Shown: positions 1 to 5,562, counted from the stretch's first letter. The stretch: DNA of 6,508 nt from Bdellovibrionales bacterium (GCA_027320785.1 DAHVKR010000084.1:1-6508), one strand, 5' to 3'. Notes: generated by a model not told the origin, from the letters alone. Numbers and translations: made by a program.

Positions 1-99
1 GAAAAAGCAGAATATGAAGTTTCCTGGAAAGTAGTTTCTACTGACTCACACAAAATGTCGGGTAAATTTACTTTTTCCTACGCGCCGGATTCAAAATAG
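1..99 (+). CDS. copC: CopC-like periplasmic copper-binding protein, C-terminal end only
   Basis: Frame 1 is open from the left edge and ends with TAG at 97-99, giving the last 32 residues of a protein whose start lies outside the window. The visible part has the end of the CopC beta-barrel fold: a YEVSWKVVS strand, then STDSHKMSG, then a final FTFSY strand. The Asp-x-His in TDSH matches the conserved D-x-H pair that, with the mature N-terminal His, forms the Cu(II) site in characterised CopC proteins (established knowledge). Family members are periplasmic copper carriers of about 120 residues, so roughly three quarters of the protein is missing here. The stop codon directly abuts the copD ATG with no intergenic base, which implies translational coupling and a joint role in periplasmic copper handling. 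The assignment is fairly safe because neighbour and motif agree, but the signal peptide and N-terminal ligand cannot be seen. Confidence 0.8.
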   Translation, partial: EKAEYEVSWKVVSTDSHKMSGKFTFSYAPDSK

Positions 100-990
100 A
101 TGACCGCTCTTCTGGGACTGATTCATGGACTGGATTTTCTGCTTACCAGCTTTTTGATTGGTGTAGTTGTATTCCATACCTTAATCAGTAAGGCCGGTGG
201 ACCTGAGTCGGCATCTCTTTCTTTGAATTGGCCTCGAAGGGTCGCCACTCTCATTTTTCTTACTTTTCTAAGCTCACTCACGTGGATGCTTTTTACTGCG
301 AACGATATGGTGGAATCCTGGCAACCCAATGATCTATGGGTTGCCATGTCCCAAACTCGATTTGGACACACGTGGTGTTTTCGATTGGTGCTTCTTTTTT
401 TGCTCTTTATTGGTATTCGATTCGTGAAAAAATCGAGGATGCGAACACTAGGCTTCATGTGTTTAACTCTGCTTGTGCCAATATTTTCCTCTCTTTCAGG
501 GCATGCTGGTGCAAATGAGAAGCAACTATTCCTGCATGTTGCAATTGATTGGGGGCATTCAGTAGCGGTTGGTATATGGACCGGGGGCCTTTGGGCACTT
601 CGAGCTTGGCTGGGGAATCGAATTGCTTCGAATCATTTCGGCATAGAAAGTGGGCGCTTAGTCGTTAAGCGTTTTTCAGAGTTTGCCATGGCATCTACAG
701 CAGTCATCATGGTCACGGGAATCGTGATGACTTATTTTGCTGGAGTTTCTTTCCGTCACCCCTGGGAGACAAACTACGGGGCACTTGTTTTAGGAAAGCT
801 TTTACTTTTTTGTGCAGCCCTTGTGGCAGCCGCAATTAACCAATTTCTTCACTTGCGAAAATGGGACATTGAGAATGATCGGCGAGCTACTTTAAGCGTG
901 CGCAGAGAAGTAACTTTAGAGTTGGTTTTTATTGTAATTATTTTTGGCGTGGCAGGATTCCTAACCCGCGCGGCACTCCCGGTAGGCTGA
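100..990 (+). CDS. copD: CopD-family inner-membrane copper protein
   Basis: This 296-residue protein is predicted to have eight transmembrane helices, at about residues 4-26, 47-67, 92-109, 116-133, 143-170, 195-215, 226-249 and 270-290. The C-terminal half fits the CopD domain: SGHAG (H135), a helix with WGHSVAVGIWTGG (H153), the RFSEFAMAS segment leading into a TG-containing helix, and the TNYGALVLGKLLLF stretch. Length is typical of the family (about 290-310). CopD is thought to work with periplasmic CopC in moving copper across or along the inner membrane; the direction and mechanism are debated in the literature. The ATG immediately follows the copC stop, so no separate ribosome-binding site is needed beyond coupling. 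Its stop lies 4 bp from the stop of the convergent csoR gene. Membership of the CopD family is clear; a role in copper uptake rather than resistance is not decided by the sequence. Confidence 0.88.
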   Translation: MTALLGLIHGLDFLLTSFLIGVVVFHTLISKAGGPESASLSLNWPRRVATLIFLTFLSSLTWMLFTANDMVESWQPNDLWVAMSQTRFGHTWCFRLVLLFLLFIGIRFVKKSRMRTLGFMCLTLLVPIFSSLSGHAGANEKQLFLHVAIDWGHSVAVGIWTGGLWALRAWLGNRIASNHFGIESGRLVVKRFSEFAMASTAVIMVTGIVMTYFAGVSFRHPWETNYGALVLGKLLLFCAALVAAAINQFLHLRKWDIENDRRATLSVRREVTLELVFIVIIFGVAGFLTRAALPVG

Positions 991-994
991 GATA

Positions 995-1297
995 CTACTT
1001 TGAAATTTGCATCTGAAAAATTTCAAGAACTTGTTTGAGTAGTTTTTCATTATCTCCGGCGCGCACTGATTCTGCCAAACACTCATTGAGGTGACGTTTT
1101 AAAACTTCCATTTTTAAGGCATTCATCGCAGAAGTGGCAGCCTTGATTTGCTGTAAGATTTGCGGACAATAGCGCCTGTCTTTTATCATTTTCTCAACAC
1201 CTTCCATTTGCCCGATGATCATTCGAACTCGCTTCAACTCAGGTGTGTGGTCTGGATGAATTTCTCTTTTTGCTTCTTTCTTTGAAGATTTAGGCAT
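995..1297 (-). CDS. csoR: CsoR-family Cu(I)-sensing transcriptional repressor
   Basis: A 100-residue all-helical DUF156 (CsoR/RcnR/FrmR) protein. The core runs from LKRVRMIIGQMEGV (21-34) through RRYCPQILQQI (41-51) to KRHLNECLAESV (68-79). Candidate ligands are C44, H69 and C73, with spacings of 25 and 4 residues, exactly those of Cys36-His61-Cys65 in Mycobacterium tuberculosis CsoR. Tyr43 precedes the first Cys, as Tyr35 does there. This Cys-His-Cys set favours Cu(I) over the Ni/Co (RcnR) or formaldehyde (FrmR) branches. CsoR binds operator DNA when copper-free and releases it on binding Cu(I). The start is the internal ATG at 1295-1297, which has a GGGGA ribosome-binding site 5 bases upstream and gives a normal length. 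The frame is open further upstream, but that extension overlaps a separate gene in another frame. It is probably co-transcribed with the 48-residue micro-protein 19 bases upstream. Confidence 0.9.
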   Translation of the reverse strand: MPKSSKKEAKREIHPDHTPELKRVRMIIGQMEGVEKMIKDRRYCPQILQQIKAATSAMNALKMEVLKRHLNECLAESVRAGDNEKLLKQVLEIFQMQISK

Positions 1298-1316
1298 TTG
1301 CGTCCCCAATTCAGAA

Positions 1317-1463
1317 TTACTTTTTTCCTGATCCAGATTTGCCTTTCGAGACCAAATAAACAGCAAATACGACAAGTGCTACAAGAAGGATTGGCCACAA
1401 CCACATACCCCACATATGCCCTCCCCAAAACCAGCCGTTATGCCATCCATAATCGTGCATCAT
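1317..1463 (-). CDS. 48-residue Trp/Met/His-rich single-span membrane micro-protein
   Basis: A short minus-strand ORF, ATG at 1461-1463 and TAA at 1317-1319, too small for most ORF callers. Its ribosome-binding site is strong: AGGGGG (plus-strand CCCCCT at 1471-1476), 7 bases before the ATG. The first 23 residues are packed with Trp (6), Met (4) and His (3), reading MMHDYGWHNGWFWGG and then HMWGMWLW. A hydrophobic helix (about residues 22-38, PILLVALVVFAVYLV) follows, then a Gly/Ser/Lys tail ending GKK. The positive tail puts the C-terminus in the cytoplasm and the Met/His/Trp segment outside. Similar short proteins with a Met/Trp/Gly-rich head and a WPI-type helix occur next to metal-resistance genes (general knowledge); their function is not established. 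Lying 19 bases upstream of csoR, it probably shares that operon. A copper-binding or envelope-sensing role is inference. A second in-frame ATG at 1458-1460 could also serve as start. Confidence 0.78.
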   Translation of the reverse strand: MMHDYGWHNGWFWGGHMWGMWLWPILLVALVVFAVYLVSKGKSGSGKK

Positions 1464-1522
1464 TACGTAACCCCCTTTCAAAGTTTACACACATATATTG
1501 AAGCAAGATTAGGGCCAGTGGC

Positions 1523-1546
1523 ACACTCCCTGCTAGTATGGAGTGT
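1523..1546. promoter_or_regulatory. Candidate CsoR (metal-regulator) operator, 24-bp imperfect palindrome
   Basis: The half-sites ACACTCC (1523-1529) and GGAGTGT (1540-1546) are exact reverse complements. Counting the inner bases around the central CTAG, 10 of 12 pairs match. It sits inside the 192-bp gap between the divergent micro-protein/csoR unit and the ATPase gene, where one operator could control both. CsoR is encoded next door and usually binds pseudo-palindromes with GC-rich arms, so CsoR is the natural candidate. The arm pattern also resembles MerR-family operators, but no MerR gene is in the window. A TATGTA hexamer overlaps its right edge (1546-1551) and TATAGT lies at 1555-1560, either of which could be a -10 for the ATPase. 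I could not pair either with a good -35 element. Confidence 0.5.
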
Positions 1547-1564
1547 ATGTAGTTTATAGTGCTT

Positions 1565-1610
1565 TTTGATCGGTTTTGACGCTTTGACTGCGACAAATTG
1601 ACTCGTTGAA
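1565..1610 (+). repeat. Cluster of five TTGA-core direct repeats in the ATPase upstream region
   Basis: TTTGAT (1565-1570), TTTGAC (1575-1580), TTTGAC (1583-1588), ATTGAC (1597-1602) and GTTGAA (1605-1610) lie head to tail upstream of the ATPase gene, with start-to-start spacings of 10, 8, 14 and 8 bp. TTGAC also resembles a sigma-70 -35 element, so one copy could be part of the promoter, but no good -10 stands 16-18 bp after any of them. The rest of the gap up to 1655 holds only the GGGAG ribosome-binding site (1639-1643). The repeats may be binding sites for a regulator or chance in a T-rich stretch. Confidence 0.3.
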
Positions 1611-1655
1611 AGTGCTCGAAATGGGACTTTTTTGTAGCGGGAGTAAAGTATAAAA

Positions 1656-3707
1656 ATGGAACAATGCGAACATCATGAGCACCATCAACACCCCGCTTCA
1701 ATGGCTCATGACCATACAGAAGTTTCTTCGTCAGCGCACCATCATGACCATCAGGCTCACCATGCCCACATGGTTTCAGATTTCCGTAAACGATTTTGGA
1801 TATCTCTCGTCTTAACGGTCCCCATACTTCTTTTATCACCAATGATTCAGTCTTTTCTTGGACTAGGAGAAAGCCTTCATTTCTTGGGCGATAAATATGT
1901 GCTTTGGTTTTTTTCCTCAGTTGTTTTCTTTTACGGAGGGTGGCCTTTTTTAAATGGGATTGCAGCTGAACTAAAAGCTCTCAAGCCAGGAATGATGACC
2001 TTAATTGCTGTGGCGATCACTACGGCCTATGTCTATTCGTCGGCTGTTGTATTTGGCCTGCGCGGGACGGGATTTTTTTGGGAGCTTGCGACTCTAATCG
2101 ACATCATGCTCCTTGGTCACTGGATTGAAATGAAATCTGTGATGGGAGCCTCTCGGGCTCTGGAAGAGCTAGCTAAACTTATGCCTTCAACAGCCCACAA
2201 AATAATAAGCGATGGGCAAATTCAAGACATTGTCATTGAAAAACTTGTTAGTGGAGATCGCATTCTGATTCGACCAGGTGAAAAAGTTCCTGCTGACGGA
2301 ATAGTTGTTGATGGCCTTTCGGCGGTGAATGAATCCATGCTAACAGGAGAATCCAAACCTATTTCTAAAAAATCTGGAATGAAAGTGATCGGTGGTGCCA
2401 TCAATGGCGAGGGATCACTCACAGTCGAAGTTAAAAAAACCGGAAAAGAATCCTATCTTAATCAAGTCATCGAACTTGTTCGACAAGCACAAGAGAGTAA
2501 ATCCAAAACTCAGGATTTAGCAAATCGAGCGGCTGTAATTTTAACATTTATTGCTATTGCAGGCGGAACTATCACTTTAGCTGCGTGGCTAATTTTATCC
2601 AATCAAAGCTTTGATTATGCCATCGAAAGGGCCGTAACAGTGATGGTAATTACTTGCCCTCATGCTCTTGGATTGGCCGTGCCTTTGGTAGTGGCAGTGT
2701 CAACGGCGATTGCTGCAACCAATGGCTTACTTATTCGTGATCGCGCTGCCTTTGAGCGATCACGAAATATTGATGCCATTATTTTCGATAAAACGGGAAC
2801 TCTTACTCAGGGTAAATTTGGCGTAACTGATACTATCAGTTTTGACTCAAGTGTCAGTAAAGATGATATCCTTAACTTTGCAGCAGCTGTTGAAACTAAT
2901 TCAGAACATCCCATCGCTAAAGGAGTTGTGGCTTCTGCTACAGCTAAAAAATTTGTTTCGGATTTTAAGGCTATTCCGGGAAAAGGTGCTGAGGGAAGAG
3001 TGGAAGGAAAGAAAGTCAGTGTTGTAAGCCCTGGCTACCTTCGTGAAAACAAAATTCAAATCCCCACGGCACAATCAGAAATTGAGAAATTATTTTCTCA
3101 AGGAAAAACTGTCATTTATGTTCTTTTTGATGAGAATTTGGTTGGAGCCATAGCTCTGGCAGACATTATTCGCCCAGAGTCTAAAGAGGCCGTTGCTCGT
3201 TTAAAAAACCAAGGCATCAAGTGCATGATGCTTACGGGGGATAATAAGCTCGTAGCGAAATGGGTGGCGGATGAAATTTGCCTTGATGAGTATTTTGCCG
3301 AGGTCTTGCCTCATCAGAAGGCAGAAAAAATAAAAGAAGTACAATCTCGTGGCTTAACAGTAGCCATGACTGGCGACGGAGTGAATGATGCTCCGGCATT
3401 AGCACAATCTGATGTGGGAATCGCTGTTGGCGCAGGCACTGATGTTGCAATTGAAACCGCTGATATTGTCCTTGTTAGAAGTAATCCTAAGGACGTTGCG
3501 GCGATCATTGGACTTGCCAAAGCTACTTATAAAAAAATGATTCAAAATCTTTGGTGGGCTACTGGATACAATGCTTTTGCTATTCCGCTTGCAGCAGGTG
3601 TTCTTTATAAGTTTGGAATAGTTCTTAGCCCTGCTATTGGCGCAGTTTTGATGTCACTCAGCACAGTCATTGTAGCCATCAATGCTAAAGCTTTGAAATT
3701 AGAATGA
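1656..3707 (+). CDS. copB: CopB-type (CPH, P1B-3) copper-transporting P-type ATPase
   Basis: This 683-residue inner-membrane pump has every catalytic element: the actuator TGES (230-233), the membrane metal-site motif CPH (334-336), the phosphorylated Asp in DKTGTLT (D378), the nucleotide-binding HP (418-419), TGDN, and GDGVND (573-578). The CPH motif, with a Tyr-Asn pair (638-639) and MSLST (666-670) in the last two helices, defines the P1B-3 (CopB) group rather than CPC-type CopA/CueO-linked pumps. There is no heavy-metal-associated (ferredoxin-like) domain. Instead, residues 1-38 hold about a dozen His in HH and HxH runs plus one Cys (C4), the usual CopB N-terminal metal tail. Characterised members export Cu(I) or Cu(II)/Ag(I) from the cytoplasm. 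A GGGAG site ends 12 bases before the ATG, slightly far; Met16 is an alternative start that would drop part of the His tail. It is divergent from csoR and followed 30 bases later by the Met-rich lipoprotein, with which it is probably co-transcribed. Confidence 0.94.
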   Translation: MEQCEHHEHHQHPASMAHDHTEVSSSAHHHDHQAHHAHMVSDFRKRFWISLVLTVPILLLSPMIQSFLGLGESLHFLGDKYVLWFFSSVVFFYGGWPFLNGIAAELKALKPGMMTLIAVAITTAYVYSSAVVFGLRGTGFFWELATLIDIMLLGHWIEMKSVMGASRALEELAKLMPSTAHKIISDGQIQDIVIEKLVSGDRILIRPGEKVPADGIVVDGLSAVNESMLTGESKPISKKSGMKVIGGAINGEGSLTVEVKKTGKESYLNQVIELVRQAQESKSKTQDLANRAAVILTFIAIAGGTITLAAWLILSNQSFDYAIERAVTVMVITCPHALGLAVPLVVAVSTAIAATNGLLIRDRAAFERSRNIDAIIFDKTGTLTQGKFGVTDTISFDSSVSKDDILNFAAAVETNSEHPIAKGVVASATAKKFVSDFKAIPGKGAEGRVEGKKVSVVSPGYLRENKIQIPTAQSEIEKLFSQGKTVIYVLFDENLVGAIALADIIRPESKEAVARLKNQGIKCMMLTGDNKLVAKWVADEICLDEYFAEVLPHQKAEKIKEVQSRGLTVAMTGDGVNDAPALAQSDVGIAVGAGTDVAIETADIVLVRSNPKDVAAIIGLAKATYKKMIQNLWWATGYNAFAIPLAAGVLYKFGIVLSPAIGAVLMSLSTVIVAINAKALKLE

Positions 3708-3737
3708 GGTAAAAAAGCAAAACTAATAGGAGGACCT

Positions 3738-4178
3738 ATGAACAAAAAGACGTTACCAAAAATGCTTGCGATTTCCTTAATCACATTCCTATTTTTAGGG
3801 ACAGGCTGTGCCACATCCAAGGCAGAACCATCGGCAGATACTCAAGCGCAAAACCATGAAGAGCATCATCCAGACGGAAAAGTGGCTCAGGAAGATCAAA
3901 ACCAGTCAGGAATGGGACAAGGTCACATGATGAACGGTGGCAATATGATGGGCAATGGAATGATGAACAACGGCATGATGAATAATGGTATGATGGCTAA
4001 AATGGATATGAGCCAAATGATGGGCATGATGCAGCAGTGCCAAGCCATGCATAAAAGCCATAAAATGTGCGATCATCAGATCATGTCACAATGCCAGGCA
4101 AACATGGGAAAACAACAGTGCATGACTATGTTGAAAGAGGCGAAAAAGAAGGAAAAGTCTGCTAAAAAGAAGCAGTAG
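3738..4178 (+). CDS. Met-rich, Cys-containing putative copper-binding lipoprotein
   Basis: A 146-residue exported protein. Residues 1-23 form a signal peptide (KK, then a hydrophobic core ISLITFLFL) ending GTGC, so C24 is the likely lipidated Cys; Gly rather than Leu at -3 makes the lipobox loose. A His/acidic linker (NHEEHH, 39-44) leads into a Met-rich region (59-131) with 23 Met, including paired Met in three NGMMN repeats (73-86). Four Cys (101, 111, 119, 128) are interleaved with Met and His in MHKSHKMCDH. The tail is a Lys/Glu/Ala helix. Met-rich segments bind Cu(I) in periplasmic proteins such as CopK, CusF and PcoE-like sponges (family knowledge), so copper buffering at the envelope beside CopB is the likely role. 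I do not recognise a named family. A perfect AGGAGG ends 4 bases before the ATG, suggesting high expression. It follows copB by 30 bases and precedes a terminator. Confidence 0.85.
   Translation: MNKKTLPKMLAISLITFLFLGTGCATSKAEPSADTQAQNHEEHHPDGKVAQEDQNQSGMGQGHMMNGGNMMGNGMMNNGMMNNGMMAKMDMSQMMGMMQQCQAMHKSHKMCDHQIMSQCQANMGKQQCMTMLKEAKKKEKSAKKKQ
3954..3998 (+). repeat. Three tandem 15-bp units encoding NGMMN
   Basis: Three in-frame units (3954-3968, 3969-3983, 3984-3998) follow the pattern AAYGGNATGATGAAY, with the last unit diverging after the second Met codon. They sit within the Met-rich region of the lipoprotein gene. The third-position differences between copies suggest either an old duplication or selection for the Met-Met spacing, rather than very recent slippage. 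Confidence 0.75.
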
Positions 4179-4201
4179 ATGCTTTTGACAGCGTGGGAGA
4201 C

Positions 4202-4243
4202 ACGGCACCAACGAAAACTGGTGCCGTTTGTTTTCATTTTTTT
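4202..4243 (+). terminator. Strong intrinsic terminator after the copper operon
   Basis: ACGGCACCA (4202-4210) and TGGTGCCGT (4219-4227) make a perfect 9-bp GC-rich stem with an 8-base loop. A T-rich tract runs from 4228 to 4243, ending in seven consecutive Ts. It lies 23 bases after the lipoprotein stop and should end the copB-lipoprotein transcript. On the minus strand the stem is not followed by a T-tract, so it works in the plus direction only. Confidence 0.9.
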
Positions 4244-4265
4244 GGGAGCTAAATAAGAGGTTAGC

Positions 4266-4877
4266 ATGGTGGATTCAAAGTTTTGGGATAACGTATATGA
4301 TAAAAAATCTGAAAAGGAAGTAAGTTGGTATCAGGATGTACCTGCAAAATCTCTTGAGTTAATTGCCGAACTCAATTTGTCTCTTGAAGATGCTATTATT
4401 GATGTTGGTGGTGGGGAATCGCATCTGGTCGATCACCTTCAGTCTATGGGGTTTAAGGACATCTCGATCCTCGATATTTCTTCACTAGCTTTGGAAAAAA
4501 CAAAAGCGCGGCTTGGAGAGAACGCAAATAAAGTCAAATTCATTACGTCTGATGTCACCAAATTCAAGCCGTCAGAGAAGTACATGCTTTGGCATGACAG
4601 GGCTACTTTTCATTTTTTAACCTCGAAGGACGCCATTGAAAATTACTTGGATATAGCTAATCAAGCGATAGCAGATGGCGGATATTTAATCGTCAGTACT
4701 TTTTCAAAAACCGGGCCCGAAAAATGCAGTGGTCTTCAAGTGTCACAGTATTCGGAGGCAGATTTGAAAAAAATGTTTGAAAAGCATTTTACAAATATTC
4801 GTTGCTTAGAAGACACTCACAGCACCCCTTGGGGTTCTACTCAAAATTTTGTCTACTGCGGATTTAAAAAGCGATAA
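4266..4877 (+). CDS. Class I SAM-dependent methyltransferase
   Basis: A 203-residue cytosolic protein with a Rossmann-type methyltransferase fold. Motif I is IIDVGGGESHLVDHL (44-58), a DxGGG variant of the usual DxGxGxG. The acidic residue ending strand 2 is D70 (SILDIS), the SDVT motif is at 95-98, and DGGYLIVSTF (137-146) is the later core strand. WHDRATFHFL (109-118) and GPEKCSGL (150-157) are strongly patterned blocks that I associate with a widespread family of generic class I methyltransferases annotated without substrate. The start has GAGG 5 bases before the ATG and the length is normal. It begins just 22 bases past the copper terminator, so it needs either read-through or a promoter overlapping the terminator; none is clear. 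The substrate cannot be told from the sequence. A link to metal or metalloid stress is suggested only by position, and small-molecule and protein targets are both possible. Confidence 0.85.
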   Translation: MVDSKFWDNVYDKKSEKEVSWYQDVPAKSLELIAELNLSLEDAIIDVGGGESHLVDHLQSMGFKDISILDISSLALEKTKARLGENANKVKFITSDVTKFKPSEKYMLWHDRATFHFLTSKDAIENYLDIANQAIADGGYLIVSTFSKTGPEKCSGLQVSQYSEADLKKMFEKHFTNIRCLEDTHSTPWGSTQNFVYCGFKKR

Positions 4878-4919
4878 GGTGGCGTTGGGATTGGAGGTGG
4901 CCGGCACCGTCTGAAGCTC

Positions 4920-4943
4920 TGCATTCAAATTAATTTGAATGCA
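4920..4943. repeat. Perfect 24-bp palindrome between convergent genes
   Basis: TGCATTCAAATT (4920-4931) is followed at once by its exact reverse complement AATTTGAATGCA (4932-4943); the symmetry ends at both flanks. It lies in the 128-base gap between the methyltransferase stop (4877) and the stop of the minus-strand gene (5006). No T-tract follows on either side, so it is a poor intrinsic terminator. A dimeric regulator site, a recombination or resolution site, or a hairpin in either 3' UTR are possible. The rest of the gap shows only a weak 5-bp stem (CTCCG 4974-4978 with CGGAG 4985-4989). Confidence 0.85.
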
Positions 4944-5005
4944 ATCTCGGGAGTGTCAGTTTTCCCTAGGAGACTCCGTTAGCTCGGAGAACTTTCAAAA
5001 TATTA

Positions 5006-5455
5006 CTATTTTGATTTTGCATGCTTAACGGCTTCCTGGATTTCATTTCCATCAACCGGAAGCATTCCCTTGATTTGATAATACGACTTTGAGAAAGAAT
5101 CGGCTGTTGAGCGAATAAGAGCCTCAACAAATCCTTCACTTTTATCAATCTCTTTAACAAGGTCTTTATTGATTGAAATTTGGATTCCAACGCCTTCACT
5201 GAAGACTTTTACCAGATACCCATCATTTTCACCGTAGTTGCAGATTAGTCCTTGTTTCAGCTCGTCTTTTACAAATTTATAGTTTTCGTTCTCTGTCATT
5301 TTTTGAAATAGGCGCGAATACTCCAGCCGACGCCAAACTTGCATCTGGATGTCCTGAGAAGCCTTATTCATTTCTGATGCCGATTTAAACGGAGTGCTCT
5401 CAAGTTTTGAGCGCGTCTTATTTATGTCCGAGTCTTTTGATCTTCCTCTTGGCAT
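5006..5455 (-). CDS. Hypothetical 149-residue protein
   Basis: I do not recognise this protein. It is soluble, with no signal peptide or membrane span. The N-terminus (residues 1-18) is basic and polar (MPRGRSKDSDINKTRSK). A predicted helical stretch at about 25-70 contains many charged residues and the only two Trp-region aromatics (QVWRRLEYSRLF, 39-50). A mixed segment at about 72-100 (CNYGENDGYLVKVF, then GVGIQISINKDLV) looks like beta strands, and the C-terminus is helical and Lys-rich. The ATG at 5453-5455 has no visible Shine-Dalgarno sequence, but a well-spaced promoter-like pair lies directly upstream, suggesting a leaderless transcript. Later Met codons (Met29, Met38) also lack ribosome-binding sites. 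A shorter ORF in another frame (4966-5199) is a shadow of this gene. It is transcribed divergently from the XRE regulator, whose control it might share. Coding status rests on length and sensible composition only. Confidence 0.65.
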   Translation of the reverse strand: MPRGRSKDSDINKTRSKLESTPFKSASEMNKASQDIQMQVWRRLEYSRLFQKMTENENYKFVKDELKQGLICNYGENDGYLVKVFSEGVGIQISINKDLVKEIDKSEGFVEALIRSTADSFSKSYYQIKGMLPVDGNEIQEAVKHAKSK

Positions 5456-5461
5456 TTCATA

Positions 5462-5490
5462 ATATTACGGATTTTTTCGTTTTTTTACAA
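5462..5490 (-). promoter_or_regulatory. Sigma-70-like promoter for the hypothetical gene, possibly leaderless
   Basis: On the minus strand, TTGTAA (5490-5485) and TAATAT (5467-5462) are separated by exactly 17 bp of A-rich DNA (5484-5468). The expected transcription start, about 7 bases past the -10, falls at or within a base or two of the ATG at 5455. No purine-rich Shine-Dalgarno sequence exists in this stretch. The hexamers match the consensus at 4 of 6 (-35) and 4 of 6 (-10) positions. Confidence 0.45.
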
Positions 5491-5562
5491 GTACGCAAAT
5501 TAAGGGTCTGGTGTTTATCTGAGGGCGCGGCGAGGCAAAGACTCAGAGTCAAAATTACACTT

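Noticed and set aside
1298..1375. Longer csoR reading frame starting at 1375 (126 residues)
   Set aside because: The extra 26 residues overlap the micro-protein gene in another frame, lack family similarity, and the internal ATG at 1297 has a good ribosome-binding site and gives a normal CsoR length.
1234..1428. 64-residue minus-strand ORF overlapping csoR and the micro-protein
   Set aside because: It is a frame-shifted shadow of the two genes; the micro-protein frame has the better start, ribosome-binding site and membrane pattern.
1523..1551. MerR/CueR-type promoter with a stretched spacer
   Set aside because: A -10 can be drawn at 1546-1551, but the -35 is poor (CACACT) and no MerR-family gene is visible, whereas csoR is adjacent.
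1656..1770. Heavy-metal-associated domain at the ATPase N-terminus
   Set aside because: No GMTCxxC-type motif is present; the region is a His-rich tail, as in CopB pumps.
1438..1842. 134-residue minus-strand ORF across the copB start and the intergenic region
   Set aside because: It runs antisense to the His-rich copB N-terminus and through the candidate operator, and shows no recognisable protein pattern.
3954..3998. Repeats as a CRISPR or non-coding tandem array
   Set aside because: The units are in frame, encode Met-Met pairs within the lipoprotein and have no spacers.
4974..4989. CTCCG/CGGAG hairpin as terminator of the minus-strand hypothetical gene
   Set aside because: The stem is only 5 bp and no T-tract follows on the minus strand.
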